Notes under the pieces: generated by a model | Seen by the model: only the letters and a program-made list of their open reading frames with translations | What the model was told of the DNA's origin: nothing | The model's database searches: none | Shown here: piece by piece, positions 1 through 5,628 of the stretch | Position numbering within the stretch: position 1 is the stretch's first letter | Layout of the letters: each line of letters opens with the position of its first letter | Program-made: the position numbers and the translations under genes | From: an uncultured Candidatus Saccharibacteria bacterium | GTDB lineage: Bacteria; Patescibacteriota; Saccharimonadia; Saccharimonadales; Saccharimonadaceae | Reading direction: 5' to 3' | NCBI GenBank assembly: GCA_947253405.1 | Contig: CAMXZF010000018.1 | Coordinates: forward strand, 1 to 10,075 | Length of the DNA: 10,075 nucleotides

Positions 1-2
1 CT

Positions 3-596
3 ATGCAAACTAGCAGTATACCAGCCGCTAATCAATCAGCATTTAACCCTGTAAGTGCTACTGATCCAAATTCTATTGTAGGCGGATCACCTAAACCTAT
101 GCCAAACACACCAATGAATGTGCCAACTATAGAGTCAAGTCCAGAGAATAGTAGCTATAATGATGCTATCCAAGAAGCCGCTAATATATCACAAAACCTT
201 TTAGGGGATAGCGAGCCTGCACCTATGCCTTCTAATGCCCCCCTACCCAATCTAGACCAAAAGACTACTAACACTAACCCGACTCAGGCAGCTACTAATG
301 ACACCTTGAGCCAGCCAGTAACACAATCTATTGCGCCAGCTAATGGTGTCAACCAGCCAGTACAACCAAACAATGGCATAAGCCAATCGGCACAACCAAT
401 TCAAGCAACTAGTAATAATGTGACTTCAGAGCAAAATTTATCACCAAAACCAGAGACCCAAGATCCAGCGAGTCCAATAATCAATATTGACGAACTACTG
501 GCTAGTAGCGGTCAAGCCAATATAAACGACAACGGCAATATACCCCCAAGCACCGCCAATACCGTTAATTCGACCACTTTTCCCAATAGTCTATAA
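3..596 (+). CDS. Low-complexity S/N/Q/P/T-rich protein, probably 5'-truncated
   Basis: I do not recognise a family. The 197 visible residues are dominated by Ser, Asn, Gln, Pro, Thr and Ala, with no signal peptide or membrane segment, so most of it should be disordered. Two stretches look more ordered: about residues 51-69 (an amphipathic stretch containing NDAIQEAANISQNLLG) and about 158-170 (PIINIDELLASSG). A degenerate 10-residue repeat appears at 114-133 (NGVNQPVQPN, NGISQSAQPI). The frame is open to the window edge and no upstream ribosome-binding site can be seen, so the ATG at 3 may be internal. The stop is 8 bases before a pseudouridine synthase gene. Because scpB commonly precedes rluB in bacteria, this could be the disordered tail of ScpB, but no ScpB winged-helix domain is visible here. 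That identity is inference only. Confidence 0.6.
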   Translation: MQTSSIPAANQSAFNPVSATDPNSIVGGSPKPMPNTPMNVPTIESSPENSSYNDAIQEAANISQNLLGDSEPAPMPSNAPLPNLDQKTTNTNPTQAATNDTLSQPVTQSIAPANGVNQPVQPNNGISQSAQPIQATSNNVTSEQNLSPKPETQDPASPIINIDELLASSGQANINDNGNIPPSTANTVNSTTFPNSL

Positions 597-604
597 TATA
601 ACTT

Positions 605-1279
605 GTGATTGTCAGGATAAATAAATTTATCGCCCGCTACCACGGCGTATCGCGACGCCAGGCTGATGAGATGATTCAAAGCAAAGCCGTTATGGTTAAC
701 GGCGAGCCGGCTGTTATTGGTCAATTAATTAATGATGATGCCGATATAATAAAAGTTAACGGCCAATCCGTTCAGAAAAATTTAAGACATACCGTATTAT
801 TGCTAAATAAACCGGTAGGTTACATTTGCTCTAGAAATGCCCAGTCTAAAAAAGCTAAAACTGTCTATGATATATTGCCCACCAAATACAAAAACCTCAA
901 AACAGTTGGCCGATTAGATAAAGATTCATCCGGCTTAATACTGCTTACCGACGACGGAGACTTAGCTCATCGCCTTACACATCCTAAATTTAAAAAAATA
1001 AAAATCTACTTAGTCAAATTAGATAAGCCATTGACGCCACTTCATCAACAAATAATAGCAGATTTTGGTATCAACCTAGATGATGGCATATCTAAATTAG
1101 GTCTAGAAAGGTTAGATGATAATAGGTGCGAATGGCGTATAGCTATGGACGAAGGACGTAATCGCCAGATTAGGCGAACATTTAGCGCACTTGGCTATAG
1201 AGTTACCAAGCTACATCGCACCAACTTTGGCAGCTATACCATCAACGAATTAAAGCCTGGTCAATATCAAATCACCTAA
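605..1279 (+). CDS. rluB: RsuA/RluB-family rRNA pseudouridine synthase
   Basis: This enzyme isomerises a specific uridine in ribosomal RNA to pseudouridine. An N-terminal S4 RNA-binding domain covers about residues 1-60 (INKFIARYHGVSRRQADEMI), followed by the catalytic domain with LLNKPVGY (66-73). The GRLD motif (102-105) carries the catalytic Asp105, in the context GRLDKDSSGLILLTDDGDL. The family signature EGRNRQIRR is at 183-191. The length of 224 residues fits RsuA and Gram-positive RluB. The start is GTG, the only reasonable choice: the upstream stop is 8 bases away and the S4 domain begins at once. No Shine-Dalgarno is evident, so translation may be coupled to the preceding gene. RsuA (16S) and RluB (23S) cannot be separated with certainty. 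I favour rluB because the upstream gene could be scpB. Confidence 0.9.
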   Translation: MIVRINKFIARYHGVSRRQADEMIQSKAVMVNGEPAVIGQLINDDADIIKVNGQSVQKNLRHTVLLLNKPVGYICSRNAQSKKAKTVYDILPTKYKNLKTVGRLDKDSSGLILLTDDGDLAHRLTHPKFKKIKIYLVKLDKPLTPLHQQIIADFGINLDDGISKLGLERLDDNRCEWRIAMDEGRNRQIRRTFSALGYRVTKLHRTNFGSYTINELKPGQYQIT

Positions 1280-1286
1280 AAGCTTA

Positions 1287-1303
1287 GCGTTATATAATTA
1301 CGC
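1287..1303. terminator. Weak inverted repeat between convergent genes
   Basis: The arms GCGT and ACGC, extended past one mismatch by AT/AT, form a short stem over the 10-base gap and the last codons of the leftward gene. The pseudouridine synthase and the small membrane protein converge here, so it could act as a bidirectional terminator. The stem is weak and has no clear T-tract. Confidence 0.25.
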
Positions 1304-1631
1304 CTATTGGAAACATCCAGCTAAATATAACTAAACTAAAAGATAACGCAAACCCCAAATTGCGGCTAAATTTTATTGAATTAAACATCAAAATAATCAC
1401 CGCCAAAAATGCTCCTATAGGTAGTAGCAAATGAGACATGTCGCCACCCAGTCTAACCCAAACAATGCTAAGAACTCCGACTAGCACTAGCCGAAATATA
1501 TCTATAGCGTAGGCTATTTGATTTTTGCGTATCTCGCGATCTAAGTTTCTACCATTTATCTTTGGCGATGTCTTAACTACCCTACCAGAGCCACGCGTAG
1601 TGCGCTTTTTATACCATATCCTTTGCTTCAT
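1290..1631 (-). CDS. Small integral membrane protein of unknown function
   Basis: This 113-residue protein is not one I recognise. The first about 40 residues are strongly basic (KQRIWYKKRTTR, then further Arg/Lys), which suggests a cytoplasmic tail. Three hydrophobic segments follow at about 43-59, 66-84 and 92-113, and the last runs to the C-terminus. There are no obvious catalytic motifs or cysteines. It is transcribed leftward and converges with the pseudouridine synthase, leaving a 10-base gap. It lies downstream of the surface-protein operon but has a plausible promoter of its own, so it need not belong to that operon. No Shine-Dalgarno is clear before the ATG. The basic tail and AT-rich promoter argue for a real gene, but the function is unknown. 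Confidence 0.65.
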   Translation of the reverse strand: MKQRIWYKKRTTRGSGRVVKTSPKINGRNLDREIRKNQIAYAIDIFRLVLVGVLSIVWVRLGGDMSHLLLPIGAFLAVIILMFNSIKFSRNLGFALSFSLVIFSWMFPIGVII

Positions 1632-1651
1632 ACTCTAGAGAAAACTAGTGT

Positions 1652-1679
1652 ATTATAGATTATAATTATTTTATCTTAA
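1652..1679 (-). promoter_or_regulatory. Candidate promoter for the small membrane protein
   Basis: On the minus strand, TTAAGA (1674-1679) lies 16 bases before a perfect TATAAT (1652-1657). A second TATAAT overlaps at 1659-1664. Transcription would begin near 1645, about 14 bases before the ATG. The region is so AT-rich that chance matches are possible. Confidence 0.4.
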
Positions 1680-1700
1680 TAATTTATTTGATAGTGCTAA

Positions 1701-2459
1701 TTATTTTTTAGTTTCTGATGCGTTTACAGCCTCAGAATTTGCCTGAAGCTTTAAGTTACGATTAACTACCAAAAATAACAACACGCCTACCAGCAATGCT
1801 ACCAACGACACACTAACCATGCTTATGGCATAACCACCAATCTGAATATAAGCGCCGCTATTTGGAGCTTTCATGTTGCTATCTGAGCTTACGTTGCCAG
1901 ATGGTTGCCCTGATTGCTGCTGATTACTAGAGTTATTCCCGTTGTCGTTGTTAGTATTATTTTTAGAATTGTCTTCTGGCTTGGTTGGTCCTGGTATAGG
2001 TGATGGAATTATAGCCTTATAATTGATTTTGGCATTGGCGCGACCAGTTTCACCCTTGTGATCTTTGTTGCCTGCAGCTAGTATAGCAATATCGTAAAGA
2101 CCAACATTTTCCGGTAAGTCAAATTCGCCAATAGTTGGATTATCTTTCGTGACGTCACCTTCCCACAAAACTTTGTTTTTATAAACAAATTTAACGTGGG
2201 AATCTTGATCAGTCTTAACGGTTATAGTGTTATGGGCATTATTTGTCTCAGCAATATCACCAGCCTTATAGCTTTTGCCGTTAATTTTTTCGACCAATAG
2301 GTTTATGGTATCCTCAACAGTAATTGATATCTCTTGGTCTGAAGTGGTACTATTGGCCGCTAAAGCTGGTAAACTCGTAGATAGACTAACGCTAGACAAT
2401 ACTGCCAATGCTAGAGCCAAGGCTGTCATGCTTTTAAGTGTTTGTTTTTGTTTTGACAT
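1701..2459 (-). CDS. Secreted surface protein with C-terminal sorting-like segment (CscD-like position)
   Basis: This 252-residue protein has a classic Sec signal peptide: a basic N-terminus (MSKQKQTLK), a hydrophobic core at 11-30 and a likely cleavage after A32-L33-A34. An Ig-like beta-rich region covers about 42-150. A low-complexity Pro/Asn/Ser/Gln linker at about 151-197 looks like a wall-spanning spacer. APNSG at 198-202 is followed by a hydrophobic segment (about 211-233) and RNLK. This resembles an LPXTG-type sorting signal, but the 19-residue tail after the helix is long for a sortase substrate, so it may simply be a membrane anchor. It is the last gene of the surface operon, starting 2 bases after the DUF916-like gene. 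Its ribosome-binding site (AAGGAAGGAA) lies in that gene's Lys/Gly/Arg codons. Small LPXTG proteins occupy the equivalent role (CscD) in Lactobacillus csc clusters. Confidence 0.8.
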   Translation of the reverse strand: MSKQKQTLKSMTALALALAVLSSVSLSTSLPALAANSTTSDQEISITVEDTINLLVEKINGKSYKAGDIAETNNAHNTITVKTDQDSHVKFVYKNKVLWEGDVTKDNPTIGEFDLPENVGLYDIAILAAGNKDHKGETGRANAKINYKAIIPSPIPGPTKPEDNSKNNTNNDNGNNSSNQQQSGQPSGNVSSDSNMKAPNSGAYIQIGGYAISMVSVSLVALLVGVLLFLVVNRNLKLQANSEAVNASETKK

Positions 2460-2461
2460 TA

Positions 2462-3433
2462 TTATTTCCTTCCTTTTTTGTTTGTAGTTTTAGGCTTTTT
2501 ACTAGATGCTTGAGGTGAACCAATGTTCAAAGCGATAAACGCTATAAGCGATGCGGCGCCAATAGTTAATAATGCAACCACCCAAATTGGAATTGCTATA
2601 ACTAGACTTGACTTGGTGGTGGGCTTACCATTGATTACTACCATTTGCTCTACGTTATAAATACCGACTTTAGCTTGAGGCCACTCCGGTGAGAATTCGC
2701 GACTAGTTTCTGGATAAACACTATAGGATTGTTTGGGCGATTTAAATACCTCGCGACCATTAAGAGCACTCTTTACTGTCATTTGATATTGCACAGAAGC
2801 ACCGATGTTACCATTGTTTTTAACTACAAATGACGTTCTCATCGGTGACTCTGGTTGATACTTTGAAATATTAATCTTTTCTAATTTGGCGTCTTCTTTG
2901 GTTTTGCCGTCAACCATACGAGCACTTATAACCATGCCAGCGCGCGCCGATGACTGTACACCTGTAGTCTTAGCTTTACCAACCTCGGTGGCGGCAAACA
3001 GGGTTGCGTACTGCATTCCGCCCGGAACATTATCTTTAGGTACGTTAATCGTGTAATTAACTATGGCGCTGGATTCGGGTTCTAAATCATATTTAGATTT
3101 TTCGACCTTAATCCAGTTAGTCATCAGACTGTACTTAGTAGGATCGTTGTAATCAGGCCTATCGTATCGATCACCTTTTATAACATAAGATGCCGGTTCA
3201 ACGGTCATAGTTACTTTATTTTCACTAGTATTTCTAATGGTCATTTGACCACTATATACTTCGCCGTTTTTTAGCTCTAAGGTAGTAGTTGCTGGTGATA
3301 TTCTAATGCCAGCAAATGGCTTAGGGCTATCAGCAGCGGTAACTAGTTTCGCGCCGAATAGAACCGTAGCACCCATTGCCAAAGTTAACATAAACAAACT
3401 GACGAGTCGCTTTAACTTGTTTGTATATTTCAT
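2462..3433 (-). CDS. DUF916-like (WxL-interacting) membrane-anchored surface protein
   Basis: This 323-residue exported protein starts with a signal peptide (basic KLKR, hydrophobic 10-30, likely cleavage near VTAA 31-34). The first extracellular domain (about 40-150) matches the DUF916/WxL-interacting pattern: ISPATTTLELKNGE, then RNTSENKVTMTVEP, then NWIKVEKSKYDLEPESS, ending in VPGGMQYATLFA. A second beta-rich domain (about 183-278) occupies the place of DUF3324. A transmembrane helix at 279-304 and a polybasic tail (SSKKPKTTNKKGRK) leave the C-terminus in the cytoplasm. In Firmicutes this architecture binds WxL proteins and attaches them to the envelope. Here it is sandwiched between a WxL-like gene and a sorting-signal protein, which supports the same job. 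A strong Shine-Dalgarno AGGAGG (3443-3448) sits 9 bases before the ATG. Family membership is by pattern only. Confidence 0.8.
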   Translation of the reverse strand: MKYTNKLKRLVSLFMLTLAMGATVLFGAKLVTAADSPKPFAGIRISPATTTLELKNGEVYSGQMTIRNTSENKVTMTVEPASYVIKGDRYDRPDYNDPTKYSLMTNWIKVEKSKYDLEPESSAIVNYTINVPKDNVPGGMQYATLFAATEVGKAKTTGVQSSARAGMVISARMVDGKTKEDAKLEKINISKYQPESPMRTSFVVKNNGNIGASVQYQMTVKSALNGREVFKSPKQSYSVYPETSREFSPEWPQAKVGIYNVEQMVVINGKPTTKSSLVIAIPIWVVALLTIGAASLIAFIALNIGSPQASSKKPKTTNKKGRK

Positions 3434-3487
3434 TAATTATTGCCTCCTAAAATATATCGAACTTTGGCTAATGTTATTAACCAAATG

Positions 3488-3524
3488 AGTTGCTCGAACT
3501 CGTTTAAATTAAATCCGAGCAACT
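3488..3524 (-). terminator. Strong hairpin between WxL-like and DUF916-like genes (attenuator or RNA stabiliser)
   Basis: Perfect 9-bp arms AGTTGCTCG (3488-3496) and CGAGCAACT (3516-3524) enclose a 19-base loop that can itself pair as TTTA/TAAA. It begins 15 bases after the stop of the WxL-like gene. On the minus strand it is followed by a short U-rich stretch (CATTTGGTTAAT) rather than a full T-tract. I read it as a partial terminator or 3' stabiliser letting the first gene be expressed above the next two. Confidence 0.6.
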
Positions 3525-3538
3525 TATTGGCTAGTAAC

Positions 3539-4114
3539 CTATTGGTTAACAGTTAATGTGTAGGTAACTACATCGCTATATGTACCAGCAGCAGTATCAG
3601 CGGCAGTAGCTACACCGAAACTAACGGATGCATCTTTACCACCGGTAGTGCTCATGGAATCAATAGTGATTGGCGTTTCACTAGCTTTTGGAATAGCTTT
3701 CCAATCTTGGCCGACTTTAGCTGCCCAGCTAGCAGTGCCAGCAGTTGGTTGGCCGGCAGCTGTTGGGATAGAGGCTGAACCGTCTGCCTTTTTTAAGTTG
3801 GTATCATTATCTTTGTCTGCTAAGGTTAGTGACCAACCAGTTGGGTTGTTGCTAGTAATTTTAACTGTAGTCTTCATGTTGTCGCCAGTTTTTGCTTCTG
3901 GGGCGCCAACATTTTCAGTCACCTTGTCTTTAACGCCAGAGCCAGAGCCGTCAGTAAGGCCAATGCTGAGCTGACTATCAACTGTAACTTCTACAGTTTG
4001 ATCCTTAGTTTGTGGATCAATAGCGTTAACAACTGGTGCTAACACAGTTGCTCCGACCAATCCAAAGGTTAAAGCGCCTACAGCTAGATAAGGCAATCCT
4101 TTAACAATTTTCAT
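3539..4114 (-). CDS. Secreted WxL-like surface protein
   Basis: This 191-residue protein has a signal peptide (1-31, cleavage after VNA) and no C-terminal anchor. The mature part is Thr/Ser/Ala/Gly-rich and beta-strand-like. It contains TSNNPTGWSLTLAD (88-100), with W94-S-L96 in the position of the first WxL motif, and ends in AGTYSDVVTYTLTVN (176-190), like the C-terminal strands of WxL domains. The second canonical LTWxL signature is degenerate (YTLTVN), so I call it WxL-like. WxL domains attach non-covalently to peptidoglycan. It is first in a three-gene operon, with its own promoter, a hairpin in the leader and AGGAGG (4118-4123) close to the ATG. A following hairpin separates it from its DUF916-like partner. 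These features suggest high expression. A different repetitive surface or pilin-like fold is the main alternative. Confidence 0.75.
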   Translation of the reverse strand: MKIVKGLPYLAVGALTFGLVGATVLAPVVNAIDPQTKDQTVEVTVDSQLSIGLTDGSGSGVKDKVTENVGAPEAKTGDNMKTTVKITSNNPTGWSLTLADKDNDTNLKKADGSASIPTAAGQPTAGTASWAAKVGQDWKAIPKASETPITIDSMSTTGGKDASVSFGVATAADTAAGTYSDVVTYTLTVNQ

Positions 4115-4150
4115 TCCCCTCCTTTATTTTAGGTTTTTATTTACTTCAGA

Positions 4151-4169
4151 TATATATGTTTCATATATA
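4151..4169 (-). promoter_or_regulatory. Stem-loop in the WxL-like gene leader
   Basis: An 8-bp inverted repeat (TATATATG / CATATATA, loop of 3) lies near the predicted 5' end of the mRNA, about 37 bases before the ATG. It could protect the transcript from decay or be a protein-binding site. It consists mostly of A-T pairs. Confidence 0.4.
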
Positions 4170-4180
4170 ACCTAACAATA

Positions 4181-4209
4181 ATAATACTAGACTATTAATT
4201 ATATTGCAA
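4181..4209 (-). promoter_or_regulatory. Promoter of the WxL/DUF916 surface operon
   Basis: On the minus strand, TTGCAA (4204-4209) is separated by exactly 17 bases from TATTAT (4181-4186), giving a start near 4174 and a leader of about 60 nt. The spacing is ideal and no other gene lies between this site and the start codon, so this is a good candidate for the operon promoter. Confidence 0.6.
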
Positions 4210-4240
4210 GTAGCTAATGCTTTTTTATTTTCAGAGGTAA

Positions 4241-4258
4241 AGCTAAAATAATTTAGCT
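4241..4258. other. Inverted repeat at the end of the M16 gene
   Basis: The arms AGCTAAA and TTTAGCT with a 4-base loop overlap the stop codon of the peptidase gene. No T-tract follows on the minus strand, so it is at best a weak terminator or an mRNA 3' end structure. Confidence 0.3.
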
Positions 4259-5529
4259 AAACGTGTGTATAAATCGTCCGCCACACTTTTTCTAGTATTG
4301 CCATAAAGACCTATTGACCAGCAATCACTAGCAATAAACTCACGCACAAGATCAATAATCTGTTGCGCTTTGATTGATTTAATTCGATTAGGCATTTCAG
4401 CAAAATCATCAATCACATTATTGTAGAAATAGCGCGATCCCAAAAATCCAGCTAACTGGCTAGTCGTCTGCATGCCGATCTGATGTCTACCTAAACCATA
4501 AGATTTGGCCGCCTCAATATCTTCTGCATCAATAAAGCCGTTTTTTATTCTTTCAATTTCCCTTACTAATAAATTAATAACCGCCGCCAAATTGCTTTCA
4601 TTAATCTCTGAGCCAAAGGACCAATCGGAGTAGCCGCAATCGAAAACGCTACTTTGTGACCACATATAATAAAGCAACCCTCTGCGTCTAGCCTCACCCT
4701 GCACCCTAGAATGTAAGCTGCCATTTAAGATGTAGTTCAAAATATTCATAGCTTGAATCTCAATATCATTAAGCTTGCGAGGAATCGATAAAGACAAGGC
4801 TAGTAATATACTGGGTACATCTTTACGTCTAACAACAAATGTCGGCGCACTCTTTAATTTGTCTTTCGGTAAACTTAAGCGCGCGCCAGGTTGAAGCTGA
4901 AAATCATCCAAGATATTATGTAGCTTCTCTAGTTTATCGCCACCAAAATCACCTGCAACTACAAATCGCATATTTTTGGCCGTATGCGTGCGCCTGTAGT
5001 GCTCTTTGATATCATCAAGGGTTACGTTTTTCATAGAATCCAAACCTTCTTGGATAGTTTTAATCGGATCACCCATAGCCTGCGCCAACCTAGGCCACAA
5101 AATTCTGCCTGGCTGAGATAAATAACCAGTCAGCTCACTACGCACGTTACCAAACTCACTCTTAAATTCATCTTCAATAAATTTTGGCGTCGCTACCGAT
5201 AAGTGCTGTAGCTTTAAAATACGATCCCATTCAAAAGCAGCAGAAGTGGTTAGATAATTTAAGTATAACTCACCAGTAAAGGCATTATGATAAGCGCCAT
5301 TTTTAGTAAACTCTAAATCATAGTCATGCGCTGAGGAGAAAAATTTATTCGCCCCAAAAGCCATGTGCTCCATGATGTGAGCTGTTTCTGATTTTTTGGC
5401 ATAATCCTTGACATAGCGCGCACCAGCCCGGAAATTTATTTGACTAAACATCACTGGTGAATCAGGTACATTAACAATTAGGCCTTTACCGCCATTCTTT
5501 AGTTTATATTCTGTGACACTATATTTCAT
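4243..5529 (-). CDS. M16-family zinc metallopeptidase
   Basis: A 428-residue peptidase of the pitrilysin/processing-peptidase family. The inverted zinc motif HxxEH is complete at 51-55 (HIMEH: His51 and His55 bind zinc, Glu54 is the catalytic base). Glu132 (NVRSEL) lies 77 residues after His55, where the third zinc ligand belongs. A second, non-catalytic M16 repeat makes up the C-terminal half, including QTTSQLAGFLGSRYFYNN. The length fits a single-chain M16B-type enzyme with two lobes, which usually pair into a chamber that degrades peptides. There is no signal peptide, so it should be cytoplasmic. Many bacteria carry M16 genes in tandem, one inactive; here only one, active-looking gene is visible. 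It lies between recJ and the surface operon on the same strand, 98 bases after recJ. The Shine-Dalgarno (AAGGG) is weak and distant. Confidence 0.9.
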   Translation of the reverse strand: MKYSVTEYKLKNGGKGLIVNVPDSPVMFSQINFRAGARYVKDYAKKSETAHIMEHMAFGANKFFSSAHDYDLEFTKNGAYHNAFTGELYLNYLTTSAAFEWDRILKLQHLSVATPKFIEDEFKSEFGNVRSELTGYLSQPGRILWPRLAQAMGDPIKTIQEGLDSMKNVTLDDIKEHYRRTHTAKNMRFVVAGDFGGDKLEKLHNILDDFQLQPGARLSLPKDKLKSAPTFVVRRKDVPSILLALSLSIPRKLNDIEIQAMNILNYILNGSLHSRVQGEARRRGLLYYMWSQSSVFDCGYSDWSFGSEINESNLAAVINLLVREIERIKNGFIDAEDIEAAKSYGLGRHQIGMQTTSQLAGFLGSRYFYNNVIDDFAEMPNRIKSIKAQQIIDLVREFIASDCWSIGLYGNTRKSVADDLYTRLAKLF

Positions 5530-5628
5530 AATATTAATATTTACCCTTTTTATATTTTTTTAAATCTATCTGCCTAGCCAAGCGCCACCCTCGCTATCTA
5601 AACTATAAATATAGTAACATTTAATACA

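Noticed and set aside
342..401. Two adjacent 30-base units (AATGG... CAACCAA) in the first gene
   Set aside because: They agree at only about 20 of 30 positions and keep the reading frame, so they reflect low-complexity protein repeats rather than a CRISPR array or regulatory repeat.
3648..3974. Open frame of about 108 codons on the plus strand inside the WxL-like gene
   Set aside because: It is antisense to a well-supported exported protein, has no ribosome-binding site and matches no family. It arises from the Ala/Thr/Ser-rich codons of the real gene.
4241..4258. Inverted repeat at the end of the M16 gene as an intrinsic terminator
   Set aside because: The stem is AT-rich and no T-tract follows on the transcribed strand. 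It is listed only as an inverted repeat.
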